Source of the DNA: Sipunculus nudus
Lineage: Eukaryota > Annelida > Sipuncula > Golfingiida > Sipunculidae
Assembly: GCA_026874595.1 (NCBI GenBank)
Contig: CM049310.1
Coordinates: 69,141,556-69,205,555 of the forward strand
DNA length: 64,000 bases
Direction: 5' to 3'
Part shown: piece after piece, positions 38,878 through 51,000 of the stretch
How positions within the stretch are numbered: position 1 is the stretch's first letter
How the letters are laid out: every line of letters begins with the position of its first letter
Translations under genes and position numbers: made by a program
Notes under the pieces: generated by a model
What the model was told of the DNA's origin: nothing
Seen by the model: the letters and a program-made list of their open reading frames with translations, nothing else
Databases searched by the model: none

Positions 38878-40806
38878 CATCATCATCATCATCGTCATTA
38901 TTGTATTAAGTTACTTACACAAGCCGCCGACGTCCAGAGAGTTGTAGACCTCCTGCCAATTACTGATCGTCAGATTACCGGCCTCGTAATAATCCATGAT
39001 CTGGAACCACCTGCCGGCCGTGGACGCACTGCCGTAACCATTACCGGTGTAGAAAGCAGAGACCTCAGAGCTAACTACCAACCCGTCAGCTGTAATCAAC
39101 ATGTGGTTACGGTTTATAGAATAGCGGCATGGTGGCTTAAATAAATAGAAATAAGACTTAACATCGAACAGTTCAGAATTTCATTGAACATGTAAACATT
39201 CAGAGGTTGCTAATGTTTATGTTTGTATATGTAATAATATATTGCATTTAACCAAAGGGTTATCAACTGTTATATGTCTAGACCGGATGGATACGAGGAA
39301 AACCTTACGCGTCGGATTTACACTTAAATTAAGGTTTACATATAAATTACACTGTGGTCTGATATAAGATCTGAAGCAATTGTCTGAAACAGATGACATA
39401 TTTTACAGTTCAATTGACGTTTTTCACATTACGCAAGTACCAACGGTAAGTCTGTAATCTTTGCCTTCATGACAGATAATGCTTTTTAATTAATCCTTTA
39501 TCCTTAAATATGTCACTCAAAGATGTTCACATGATTTTTTTACTTTACTTGCCGTCGGTGTCGATGGCGGTGAATATGTTGACAAAGTCCTCGGCTGTCA
39601 TGTATTCATCATAGTCACCGGTGTCATTGAAGCTAAAGTAACGCAGGAACATGACAGCCCAGGGCAGGGGGCGCAGGATCTAAAAGAAGGTAAATACAAC
39701 CAACAGGTTATGACACAGAAACATATGAGCCCAGGCCATGGGACGCAGGAACGAGTCCAAAATTAAAGATATAAATAAGAGAAGATTGCGTAAAGCTACA
39801 TATTTTGTTAATGTACCAGATAATCGCCAGGCGCACTTATTAAACTGAATATTTGCATGTTAAACCTTTGATAAATGTGTGGGATTAATATGCAAGACAA
39901 ATGTAAACGTATCTTCACAGTAATTATCAAAGGACAAGTATCATGCATTTACAGTGAAACGTCACCTGACGACCACCCCGCTATGACGACCACTTTGGCT
40001 GGTCTTGCAGGTGGTCGGGTTAGTGAGATTTCACTGTATATCACTATGATATGTTTACATTTCGCCTTATTTATGTCTCAATAAGAAACTGAAGATACGA
40101 GTGGCATACATACATCATTGAAGCCGGTTTTGAACTCGTCCTCTTCCACTTGAAAATCGACTACAATTTTTACATTAAACAAGATTTCAGAATGAAACAA
40201 AACAACAACATGAAGCAAATTCCGGGTTCAAACCCTGAGGTATTTACTCTTACCACAACTGTTAATGAAATACCACTGTTGTTCATATGATAGATAGTAA
40301 TAAAGATAGTAAGATAGTAGTAAAAAATAATAATAATATTTCGAATTAAACGCCAGGATTAAAAACTCTGGGTAAAAACACGCAAATCTTGTATAAGTAC
40401 TTCTCGTACACGTTAAACATTTTAGCCATTGTTAATAATAAATAATAATAAAAATAATAAATAATAAAAAACTAATAAATATGAAAACCTTTCTAAATTA
40501 AAAAAAAATCCATATCAAGACAAACGTGTGCACATTGCAAATGTACATCTTACACATGGAATTCTACGAATTTACTGTACATGATTTGTTGGCGATTAGA
40601 GCATCGCAGAAGAAGACCATGTCTTCTACGTCAAGCTCGGTAATTCTGGCCGTGTCTTCCAAAAAATAAGTGTCGAGTAGCCGGAAGTACGCCTTGCCGG
40701 CCTCCTCCGTGACGCCGATGTCTGACAGCCAGTTGTTCTGGTTGTACAGAAACTCTGACTCAGAAACCTCCAGGGTGATGTTATCTTTGGAGAAGAGAGA
40801 TACATG

Positions 40807-40871
<65 letters not shown>

Positions 40872-43068
40872 AGAAAATAATAAAATATTGCATACAACAG
40901 TATATGAATAGATGACTAACATTGATAAAAATGAACTATAAATGAATAAGCAAATAAAATCGTGAATAAAATTTAACTGGTTGCAAAATAGGTTGTATTG
41001 TTGCAAGGAACAGATTTATTTCCCGAATGGCTTATACATATGAGCTACATAAAGTCCCTTTTTCTAAATGATCGATAGCGATTAATTTTATACAAATTGT
41101 GCCTTGGATGGTTCAAATCTTTGATGATACTATAGCATTCTCCTTCGTTACTGCCTTCTCTTGTAGTACATTGATTCTATAGTTGATAATGAAGTCCTGA
41201 TTCTCCTCCTAGAAATGATACAAAGTTATTAAGTAGATTCCGTTCTTTACCAAATAGAGAACGTTAAGCCACTCTGCATGACAGCTCACTTAAATTACAG
41301 CAGCACAGGTAAGCCGCCAGAAAGCCTATGTAACAGATATATATTTAAATTCATACTTACAGTTAATCTAATTATGAGCATAGACATGAAGTATTTGACC
41401 CTTCATATCAGCTTCATACTACCGAGTCTGTGTAAATTATACGCGTGTCACAAAATCTGACTGGCTAAGGTACTGAACGAAATGTGATTGCCGGCCATTT
41501 CCTCAGTGAAACGTTACTGAACGGAGATTAGTGTTATAAACAGCATCACCTCTGCTTTTGGAACAAACATGAATGAGACAGTTGTAGAGGTATGAGGATA
41601 TGTCCTCACCTGGATCAGTTTCGTATCTCCGGAAGAACTCCTCCACCTCCTCGATCCACACGTAATCCACCCCGTTCAACCCATCCCTGCTCTTTCCTAT
41701 TTTATCCCAGAACGTGTTCGTTGTGGTAGATACTTCTGTCCTATAGTGGTATTTCCAATATATTAATTTTCAGAGTGAGGATTATAATGACTATATTTAG
41801 GGTGTCAAAACTTAATTTGTAAATGCTGTTGCATTTTTATCTTTTCTTTTTTCTTGGTTTACTGGCTGGTTTGACTGTTTACAACCTCAATAAAACGATA
41901 CGATCTGATTTTGATGACTTTTTTTATGGTTAGGGTAATCTGGGTCATCAAATGATTATGAGACGTCACACATTTCCATTGGTCACACACCATAGATGGA
42001 CCTGGGTGCAGGCAGAAAGATTCATAGGATTTCTGACAATTTTTCGAAGTATTAAATCATTACAACATAGACAGAGAAACCAAAACCGGGCTCTTCACGC
42101 TCTTTATCAAACAGCTCGTTGGCACCATCAAGACAGATAGGAAATGCTTGAAGAAGGACAATGATCCGTTATACCTTGATGGCTCTTGATGGGTCATTCT
42201 ATGAAAGCCTGCTGGAACAGCATTGGGAGCAGACGAATGTATACTGAACTAGTAAAGACTTATGTGTAAAAGCATATAGTATATTCAGGCACTGAGGCTT
42301 ATAAATGGGGCCCTGAGGCCAATGTCAGAGAGTCCTTCACTGCTATTCCACCTCTCCAGGACCGACGAGGCACCAAGATTCTACTTCAGACAGAAAAAAT
42401 CAGCAGAAAAGACAAATACCCAATGAAAAGGAGACAAAAGAAACTTACCAAGAACCAACTTAAGTAGTTTGGTCGCCTCAACACTAGGACTGTAACTCCA
42501 TCAGTATATAGGTCTAAACCCTGGAAGTCCGGTACCAGTCCAAATTCCGGATCCCCTGTGATGTTCCCTCTCAACAGGGGGTTAACACGCGGGATGTAAT
42601 TTTTTTGTAATTTACTCGCATCAGTGCTTATGAAATTCATCCAGTCAAGAGACAGACCTTTTCTTGTCACGCAAAACCCTTATTAGGACTCTGAAAACCC
42701 AAAGCCTAAATGAACGAAAAATAAAAACCAAGTCATCCACTTCCGACTGGGGACGGGGCACACACGCCTAAAACACACATGGGCCTATAGCGCTGAGACT
42801 TCTGATCTCAACCTTAACTGTTTGCAGCAGAACACATCTTTCTACGGGTCACCGGCTTCAAAGTGCTGACCCTGCTTTATCAGAAGTCTAAAACTGTGTT
42901 CAGTTCACCCTGGCTTAATAAATTCTTCATTTATAATTCAATGTAAATTAGAGATTTTGTGAAAATCAAATTATGTGAATATAAAAAAAAAGATGTTGAA
43001 AAAAACACTCACTCAAAATTAGCTGTAGCTAGACCTAACAAAGCCAGAAAAATCTTCCATCCACCCAT
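37376..43068 (-). CDS. Secreted EF-hand protein, paralogue A (8 exons, 287 aa)
   Basis: Reconstructed by splice sites, in transcript order: 43068-43013, 41740-41610, 40784-40581, 40160-40114, 39679-39553, 39089-38919, 37818-37784, 37468-37376 (864 nt). The product starts MGGWKIFLALLGLATANF, a signal peptide, so it should be secreted or lumenal. It has one canonical EF loop (DTDADGLVVSSE, 186-197), a degenerate partner (221-232) and weaker EF-like segments near 38-50, 61-73, 100-117, 165-176 and 266-277. Sequons lie at NIT 64, NDT 164 and NLT 227. Calcium binding is inferred from the one intact loop. The family is unknown to me; an extracellular or mineralisation role is possible but unproven. 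Paralogue B lies about 4.9 kb upstream in the same orientation. Confidence 0.85.
37784..37818 (-). CDS. Paralogue A exon 7 (35-bp microexon)
   Basis: Residues 246-257, ending RPGVEFRELCQ, between CATGACAG| and TGTCAG|GTGAGA. Confidence 0.82.
38845..38895. repeat. (ATT)n(CAT)n microsatellite in paralogue A intron 6
   Basis: A TTA/ATT triplet run of about 35 bp passes into CAT triplets, only about 25 bp beyond the exon 6 donor at 38919. Confidence 0.9.
38919..39089 (-). CDS. Paralogue A exon 6
   Basis: Completes the canonical EF loop (ADGLVVSSE) and carries residues 190-245 plus one base. Bounded by GATTACAG| and TTGT|GTAAGTAA. Almost identical to paralogue B exon 6 in DNA. Confidence 0.85.
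39553..39679 (-). CDS. Paralogue A exon 5 with GC donor
   Basis: Residues 147-188 plus one base. The acceptor is TTTTAG|ATCCTG. The exon ends GACACCGACG|GCAAGTAA: only the GC donor keeps the frame into exon 6. Confidence 0.82.
39952..40036. mobile_element. 85-bp pogo-like MITE in paralogue A intron 4
   Basis: The left end CAGTGAAACGTCACCTGACG and the inverted right end CAGTGAAATCTCACTAACC (minus sense) form imperfect terminal inverted repeats. TA flanks both sides. The termini resemble those of the 1-kb element at 119-1152. It is absent from the corresponding intron of paralogue B. Confidence 0.75.
40114..40160 (-). CDS. Paralogue A exon 4 (47-bp microexon)
   Basis: Residues 131-146 between ATTGTAG| and AATGAT|GTATGT, coding for (F)DFQVEEDEFKTGFND. 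Confidence 0.82.
40581..40784 (-). CDS. Paralogue A exon 3
   Basis: Residues 63-130 plus one base. The acceptor is CCAAAG|ATAACATC. The donor AAATCAT|GTACAG is weak, but its position matches paralogue B exactly (204 bp). Confidence 0.82.
40808..40868. repeat. (AT)n microsatellite in paralogue A intron 2
   Basis: About 60 bp of AT dinucleotides within 25 bp of the exon 3 acceptor. It replaces the pyrimidine tract region seen in paralogue B. Confidence 0.95.
41610..41740 (-). CDS. Paralogue A exon 2
   Basis: Residues 19-62 plus one base, between CTATAG| and CCAG|GTGAGG. Includes SRDGLNGVDYVWIEE, the first EF-like segment. Confidence 0.85.
42386..42670 (-). other. Unclassified open frame in paralogue A intron 1
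   Basis: An open minus-strand frame of about 94 codons with exon-like composition (contains NYIPRVNPLLRGNITGDPEF and FQGLDLYTDGV) reaches a good-looking donor, TTCTTG|GTAAGTTTC. In-frame TAATAA lies just upstream, and the best acceptor there would read into it. No counterpart exists in paralogue B. It is most likely a fragment of an inserted element or a dead exon. Confidence 0.25.
43013..43068 (-). CDS. Paralogue A exon 1 (signal peptide)
   Basis: Codes for residues 1-18 plus two bases of codon 19. ATG lies at 43068. The donor is TTTTGA|GTGAGTGT (phase 2). Confidence 0.85.
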
Positions 43069-43245
43069 TGTGTCTTTGCGATATACATTGAACGTCCCAG
43101 TGTCCGGTGTTACTTATATATACATGGGTCAAGTATACTGGACGACGGGCATCTACCTTCGTGAGAATATGGCTTCTGGCTTTGTGTGATGATTGGTTCC
43201 TTATCTGATAAACACAGGTCAACCCAAACACACAACGCTCAAATG
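43069..43245 (-). promoter_or_regulatory. Proximal promoter of paralogue A
   Basis: On the minus strand a TATA box (TATATATAAGT, about 43123-43113) lies about 50 bp before the ATG, followed by ACACCGGACACTGGGACGT. Further upstream, 43200-43235 contains TGACCTGTGTTTATCAGATA, an AGGTCA-type half site next to a GATA motif. Both blocks recur before paralogue B. Confidence 0.6.
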
Positions 43246-43249
43246 CACT

Positions 43250-46200
43250 CTTACACGACAGCAGTTCTCAGTTATTAAGTTATTATTATATATAGTTTGA
43301 ATATATATATTTATATTTGTGGCTTTCTTACAGAATGCTTTGAGTCGTGAAGGGTTAATGAAACAATGAAAATGAAAAGCCAAAATAAAAATATAACAAA
43401 TACCTGGTAATATGGAATGATCTACCACAAAGCAGATATTTTCATTTTATTTGGAATAATATTATATCCTATAATTAATACTCATTATTATAATTAATAA
43501 CTCATTATTATCTTAAAATACACATATTATCTAAAACCGCCTAAAATCTTTGAATAGAACAGTTTTTAATTTGCATAATTCTGATATGGCAGCCATATTG
43601 ATATTTAGTAGGCTTATTGATCATGCCTTTCAGCTGTGCAAAACTTGCGGCGCAATTTACATTAACCTTATTTTTACCCATTTTTAATAATATTTTCGGA
43701 CTTAAATTAGGATTGACATGTCAAATTGTAGCCCCGCAACTATATTTTTCACAATTGATGCAACATTTACACGTATATCTCTATCATCACGGAAAATATT
43801 ACGAAGAAACTCGGTTTAACGAGTTTTACGCAGCTGCTGCGGACACATTTATAAAAAAAATGTGACATCTGATTTATACCTAAAATTCATTTTTAAAAGG
43901 TGCCCATTAACCTACCTTTTGAAAAAGAATTTATTCGATTTCTGGTATTTATGTATCAACGATTTATGGGTAATTCTGGTTATGAAAAGGCCACCGTGAA
44001 GGATGTATGAACTTGTTTATCAACAACATGTTTGTAAACATAGCAATGTTGACAAACGGGAAAAGCATATAACCCTAGTAGATAGGCTTCATATATGCAG
44101 AGGTTGAAAGGTCACTTAATGTAAACGTCATTTGCAAAGCTCTGGCTTATCTGACTTTCTTCAAGATGCCCTTTTGGATTTGTTTTCATTATTTTGGGGG
44201 CCCCCACATATTATAAACACGTTGATATAAAAAAAACAAGCAGCCTGTGTGCGGTGATATCCACGTTTCTGGCCTATTTTCATTAAAACTCCCAGGGATT
44301 ACCTTTAGTTTATAAAGGTCAGATAGGTGACTGTGCCCCTTTAATATGATATCCCAGTAATGGTTCCCTGGTATGCTTTGAAATTTGCTAAGCTTGATGA
44401 CGAAGGATTCCCCCTTCTGCAGGATATAACTGGTGGTGCTATCTACATTTTCCCAAATTGTATGCATTTTCTTCGAGTAACGCATGTCTTGGTGTGCTGT
44501 TTAATACTTAGAAAATCAGACTCGTGTTAGTGTTCTGGGTTGGAAAACTTTGCAAATGAACTGCAACTGGAAAACCAAAATTTGGTACTCAAAATTTGTA
44601 CTCACCATACAACCCAGTACTGATTCGTAAGAACAGCTTTCACTCCTCAGGTACACACAGGAATAACCTTATATATTTATATATGGTTCATCTAAATAGG
44701 TTGGGTTACTGGGTTCGTTGAGATTGTTGTGGTCCAGGAGATTGTTATGCTGGTTGGATGGGAAGTTGTAAGATTAGCTGATGTTGCTAAGCAGGTGCTA
44801 AGCCTTGTGTTAACATGTAGTTATTATATAACATTTCTTTGTTGTGGTAGAGGAGGCTTTGCGTTTCCCAGAATTTTCTAACAGATGGCATATAGTACTT
44901 TTCCTTCTTTCAAGGTCCATACATATTGCATTGATGTAGTGCTGTTCCTGTAATTCTTGTTTCTAAAGCTACTGATATGTATATAATATCGCGTTTTAAA
45001 TGCGTTGTCTGTTAGTCCTATGTATGTTTCTAAGTGGCTATTGTCTTGTCTGGTAACTATGGCCTGGTAAACTTAACGCTCCGTACGTGTTACACACCCT
45101 TCATTGGTACATTAGAATAGATATGCTATTCAAGCCTTCCACAATAAATCGAATGATAACCCAATCGAAAATTGAAAAAAAAAATCAAAGTGCTATCAAT
45201 GACCAGTGGATATGTGCAAGAATATTTATTGGTTAAACGAATTCATATGAACTGTTATTTGTCTGTAATATGCTTTTTTGGTATAATAAAGCTATAAAGG
45301 TATTTACGGCCTCGAGGATATGTCTCATTATTTCTCTGACCAGTTTTAAGTGGGTTCAGGATATTGTAAAGATTTGTAAAAGATTCAGTGTTTACAAATT
45401 ACAGAAAAATGATCAACAAAAAATATTACTCTACTCACAAGGTCTCTTTATTGTCCTGTTTTAGTGAAACCATATGAGCTAGGAGGAACAGCACACATTG
45501 ACTTGAAAATATTCTAAATTTTAGACTTCTCAGTGCACGTACAGTATACCAATATAACATAAATCTGTCTATATTTTGAGATTAGAACTATTTTAGATAT
45601 ATCACCACAAAATACACCACAATAGGATTCTTCGACCACACTAGTGATATATCAATTAGAGACGACTGAATGTAAGTTTTCGTGTGCGTTGTATGTTAAA
45701 AAAAAATCAGCTAATGGGTTATATCTCAGATGATAAAAGTACAACATCTTAAATGGTTTACTTTTTGTCAGAGTGTCCAGCATATCGCTGGTTTTCTTTA
45801 ACAAATCCTTCCGTTCTGGCTCACGTGACCCGGACACAGCAGACAGCCGTGGAAAAGGTCTGTTATATATTTTGCGCATGTTCTGCACGCCGTTAGAATG
45901 CTTTAAATACTTATGCCACTGTTGTATTTAAAGTTATTTAAGTTATAGATAGAATTTCATGTGAATTAGCAACAATCCAAGAATATAGCAAGTGTGCCAC
46001 ACGACAACACAGATTGCGATGAAATTAAAACATAGGACCCATGGGTCACGGCGATCAGCTGATTATGTAAACTTTAAGCAAAGGCAAAATATACTTATTT
46101 CTATTGTTTTTTTTTATTTACTTTAGTATTTGAAAAGGTAACAGGAAATGGCCCTGCTATCAGGTGAAAATCAAATACTAAATTATTCGATAAACTAATA

Positions 46201-46419
46201 CTTCAGCGATGCAACATGTACATGTATAGAATATAGCCTACAATTTTGTTTAACAATTGCTTTCAAATTTCAGATTCTAAAAGGTTAAAAAACATGATCT
46301 ATAATATTTAAAGAATTAATTCCTGCTATATAGTTAAAATAAAATTAAATATAGTTATATGCTTGAAAAGGCTCTCTAGCTTCAATAATTATCATGTTAA
46401 GTAAGTAAATATATTTCCC
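43250..46419. other. Spacer between the EF-hand paralogues, part 1
   Basis: No third paralogue or exon remnant was found. A 98-codon minus-strand frame at 44189-44485 and an 82-codon plus-strand frame at 43617-43865 have no recognised domain or splice partners. Confidence 0.4.
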
Positions 46420-46800
46420 GATTTTCGACAAAGTGCATTATGTTCGGGCCCATAACTTCTGCAAATTAGTTCAGGAGTTGTTATACGAAATTGGAACAAA
46501 AGACCACCAGTGCTTCTTATAGTGGGCAGACATGAAGTGAAAAAATAGTTTTTAATGGGAAATAAGGGTTTTTACATATTATCTCGAAGTCGCAGTGACC
46601 CAGTTTTCGGTTTGTTAGGAGATTTCGGGCACATCTAACAGTATGCCGAATTTCGAATTCGTAGATTCAATTGTGTAAAATTGTGCCAGTCAAACGGACG
46701 GACGGATGAACAGCTAGACGGTCAGTCGACGGACAGAAGAACATCGCTATAGCTAAGTTGCCTTGTAGTCAGCTGAGCTAAAAACTTGTATTTTTAACCT
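46420..46800 (+). mobile_element. Dispersed repeat with GGACGGACGG tail
   Basis: A coherent block ends in AAACGGACGGACGGATGAAC, AGCTAGACGG and TCGACGGACAGAAGAACATC, then GCTATAGCTAAG. Blocks with a run of GGAC followed by CTATAGC are a common dispersed repeat form in marine invertebrate genomes. I have no second copy in the window, so the call rests on general experience. Confidence 0.35.
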
Positions 46801-47890
46801 AACAGTTTAAGTAGTCCAAACTAGAGGTGTGTGTCCATGTATCGCACAAAACATGTCCGCATCAGTACCCGCACACTGCATGGGGATCCATAGTGCGCAG
46901 TTCATCAAATCTGTTCCCTAAGATTATGAATAACGTGGGATTTACACCTGTCTTTTTGGATGGAATAATAATTGTGTATACGGAGGGTTTGATAGTAAAT
47001 CTCTAATCATTGCAAAAGTTGATTATTTTGATGCGTATTAATTAATGACCTATCTATAGAGTTTATGGGGCATACCACTTTCAATCCAGAAAATTAGCTG
47101 GGACTCTGTGAAGAAAGATTTATTTTCGTGGGACAAGGGAAGAGTCTAACCAATATTCAACTCGGTATTTCAGCAATACCTCTGACCTGCGCCGTGTCAC
47201 GTGACCCCTGGACCTGTGTGTGTGTGGGGGGGGGGGGGGGTATTTGAATTCAACGTGCAGAATCAAGTCCTGTTAAGGAAACGAGCTATTGGCGAGATTT
47301 ACTTATAACTGGTATTAATTAAGACATAAAACCATGAGAATTGATTGAGAACGTTTGATAAATGTTTGAGGCGGATTTTATTTTAGGGTTATGCTTCATA
47401 AATTTATATTTCAATCCCCTCATTCTTTTCAACAGGTCTTGAGGGATGTCTTACAAACCATATTAACAAAGGGCCTGCCCATCACAAGGACACAAGGTCA
47501 ATTTGACTCATGACCTGGACGATAACATCTGTCGACAGGATTCAGATCAAATATCTTGCTCATCCCTTACATCTGTGAGAGACTTGATGCTGCATCTTTA
47601 AAACTATTCACTAAGAGGCACTAAAATGTAAGGCGCTAATGTTACTTACACTTTAAAGACATGTGCACAGTTTTTTTTTCTGAAAATGTTGGGTCCAAGT
47701 CAGAAAGAAAAGTCAATTTTTTTATGCTTTATTCCACTCTTTTATTTATTAATATGTTAAAATAAAATAAGAAAAAAATTGGCCAAATGTACTGAACATG
47801 TAGTAAGAATACCTTGAATCAAATTTACAGTAATCCTTTTAAATCAGCTTCTTAGAAACAGAATAAATATCAAATACTACAAAGACAGTT
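46801..47890. other. Spacer between the EF-hand paralogues, part 2
   Basis: I see no gene. A TGTGTG tract passes into an about 17-nt poly-G run at 47223-47239. Confidence 0.4.
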
Positions 47891-47894
47891 CATA

Positions 47895-47900
47895 TTTATT
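47895..47900 (-). terminator. Poly-A signal of paralogue B
   Basis: AATAAA on the minus strand, about 45 nt past the TAA stop of paralogue B; it is the only hexamer that close. Confidence 0.5.
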
Positions 47901-47944
47901 AGGATGTTTACGGGTATAATTATGTTCGTTGTACTGAATGTCAT

Positions 47945-48037
47945 TTAAAATGCCGGAGCCGGAGGGTCAAGGCCACACAGATCCCATTCCGCCCGTATTC
48001 CTGAATCTGGGTCAAAGTTTTGGAGGAGGCAGTCAAA
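47945..48037 (-). CDS. Paralogue B exon 8 (terminal)
   Basis: Residues 258-287 and TAA. Acceptor ATTGCCAG|TTTGAC; it ends LDPPAPAF. Confidence 0.85.
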   Translation of the reverse strand, partial: FDCLLQNFDPDSGIRAEWDLCGLDPPAPAF

Positions 48038-51000
48038 CTGGCAATAAAAAATAGTTATAACAGGAAAAGGCATAAGTATTCCACAGTTCTAGAAACATTG
48101 AAATTATACTGATGACAAAACCAGACCATACTGATATTTAACGCTATAAAACTAAACACGAAACATACGCGTACGATAGCGATATGGTTTGTAGTGATAT
48201 ATCAATAAATATCACTAATATTTATGATTAAAATGATGTATCTGATGTATAACTCTTAAGACTTGATACATTAAATTAGACTTAATACATTAGATTACAT
48301 AACAAAAGCTAATATTGTACTTCACCTGAAATCGGACATTCACATATTTTACAAAATCATCTAACCTGACATAACTCACGAAACTCGACTCCAGGACGAA
48401 CTATAATGAAAAATATATCAGCATTAGGAAGCAGAGTTGCATATATATATACGAGAAGTTCATAGCTCATGGGAACATTCACAAAAAAATCATCGTACTC
48501 CCTTCTCTGTTTTTATTGTTAAAATAAAACAGAACCACTGAATGAAACAGTGCTTTTCGTTACGACTACATTTTTAACCGTGAAAAGTTTAATAAAAGAT
48601 GAAATAAACATGAAATATTGAATAAAAATAAAATAAAATGTACTCTGTCACGTGTATGTATAATTTATGAATACAGATGGGATCGATGTATGGGATATAT
48701 ATTTTTATATGTAAAGCAACCGGGGTTATAAGATATATATATATTGTATAGTTCATATGCATATGTGTAAAAGAAAGTGTTAAAGCTACATATTGTACAT
48801 TTTTATGAGTTTTCACGTGTGAATTAGAATCTCTTTGTTAAGGAAGGAACCGGCAAGCCCATTTTCATTTTAATGGGGGTATTCGGTAATATATTCGAGT
48901 AAAATGTCTGTGGTGACCTGTCCGGAATAAGGTCGACAAAGAATGGTGTACAGGTCGTTTTCTTTGGTTGTGTGAATAAGCATAAGCGTGCAGTTTATAA
49001 TCATACATAAGTTGGTATCTAAATTAAAGAAAAATGTAACGTAAATATAAGAAAAAAGGATACAATGTTATAAATGTAATAAACTGTTGTATGCAATATT
49101 TTTTCTTTCTTTACCAATAGGTCTGTGCGGAAAGTTTTATGTTTGTTATATATAGAGGCCCTTACTGAAGCCGCCGACGTCCAGAGAGTTGTAGACCTCC
49201 TGCCAATTACTGATCGTCAGATTACCGGCCTCATAGTAATCCATGATCTGGAACCACCTGCCGGCCGTGGACGCGCTGCCGTAACCATTACCGGTGTAGA
49301 AAGCAGAGACCTCGGAGCTAACAACCAACCCGTCAGCTGTAATATACATGTGGATATTGTAGAATAGAAGAAACAACAGAAATGGGTAATACCTTCAAAC
49401 GACCAAAAAACTCTGCATCACTTCGACGTTTAAGCATCTGGGGGCTTTGAATATATATTTTTTATAATATAATAAAAACATTAAGGCCTTAGAATTATTT
49501 GTTTGCTGTTATTAACTAATGCCCCTTGTGATATATTCTTGTGTGCACAGTATGTGTCCCTTTGATACGACCCTTACTGGTACATTAATACGAGGGTAAA
49601 CTACAATTTACAAATAACTTAAATCTAGCAATACATGTTTCTTTCGTTTCTTTCCTGAAAAATATAGTGCTGACAAAATCAGAAATAAAAAGCCTTTATT
49701 GATAAATGGAAGGAATTTAATAGAATACCAATGTTACACAATATGCTTTAGATCTATATCGATCGGATAAACTAGTCTCCCTCAAATACGTTCACATGAT
49801 TTTTTACTTTACTTGCCATTGGTGTCGATGGCGGTGAATATGTTGACAAAATCTTCGGCTGTCATGTATTCATCATAGTCACCGGTGTCATTGACGCTGA
49901 AGTAACGCAGGAACATGACAGCCCAGGGCAAGGGACGCAGGATCTAAAAAAAAAGGTAAATAAATTACTATACAAGTTATAACGCAGACTCACCCGTGGT
50001 ACCATATTATATATTTTAGATGGTATAATCAAGTTACCCATGGATACATGTAAGAAAGAACGTTTTTTATATATTCTTGGACTTGAATTTAAATGAATAT
50101 CACAATTTTCTGAATAAGCATATTTAATAGTGTACTTACGTCATTGAAACCTGCTTTGAATTCGTCCTCTTCTACTTGAAAATCGCCTACAATTTTAACA
50201 CGAGACAAAACCTTAGTGCCGAATTCCTACTGCCTGCGTCTGATCTCAGTCTAAGATGCAATTGGTGTACTTTGTAATTACAGTATTCTTAGAAATTAAC
50301 GTTACTCAATTAAATAATTATGTAATAATGGAGACAAAGACTCCAGTTTCATTATTTTGTTTCCGCGAAGTTACTTAAATGCTCCAAGCGTAACTTTTAA
50401 TTTAGCCACTGGCTTCTGTGGTTTATAGGGGGCAGAGTACAGAAGTCAAAGCCGGGAGATCGTAAGTTCGAATCTCAGCGGTCACAGCCAGGATGAGCGC
50501 TCTGTAGGCTTAATGGGGAGACTGTACCCTAGAGTAGTTTTTATCACAAACGAGTGCGCTTTTCGGGGTTGCTCGGTGTTGTACTGGTGCGGTACATGCA
50601 GTCTGGTTGACGTCATACATAGTACCTAGTTAAGCTGGCATTAAAAAGGGAGGCATTTACCTTAAATCCCCCGTCCCCTCCCCCCTCAAAACAAATGAGG
50701 AAATCTACTTGATTTGTTCGCGATCAGTCCATCACAGTAGAAAACCAAATCCTCAGTGTCAATCTCAGTGATTCTGGCCGTGAGTTCAAACAGGTACACA
50801 TCGAGTAGCCGGAAGTACGCCTTGCCGGCCTCCTCCGTGACGCCGATGTCTGACAGCCAGTTGTTCTGGTTGTACAGAAACTCTGACTCAGAAACCTCCA
50901 GGGTGACGTTGTCTGGTGAGGAAAAACATATGTAAAACACTGTCATGTATTTTACAAATACAAATAATCTAGTGACAAGTTTGAACTTTTATTTGTATTT

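Noticed and set aside
41113-41208. Exon-like open frame in paralogue A intron 2 (acceptor TTTCTAG|GAGGAG, begins EENQDFIINY)
   Set aside because: Joining it to exon 2 in the required phase gives a stop after about nine codons, it has no good donor, and paralogue B has no counterpart. Probably chance or inserted sequence.
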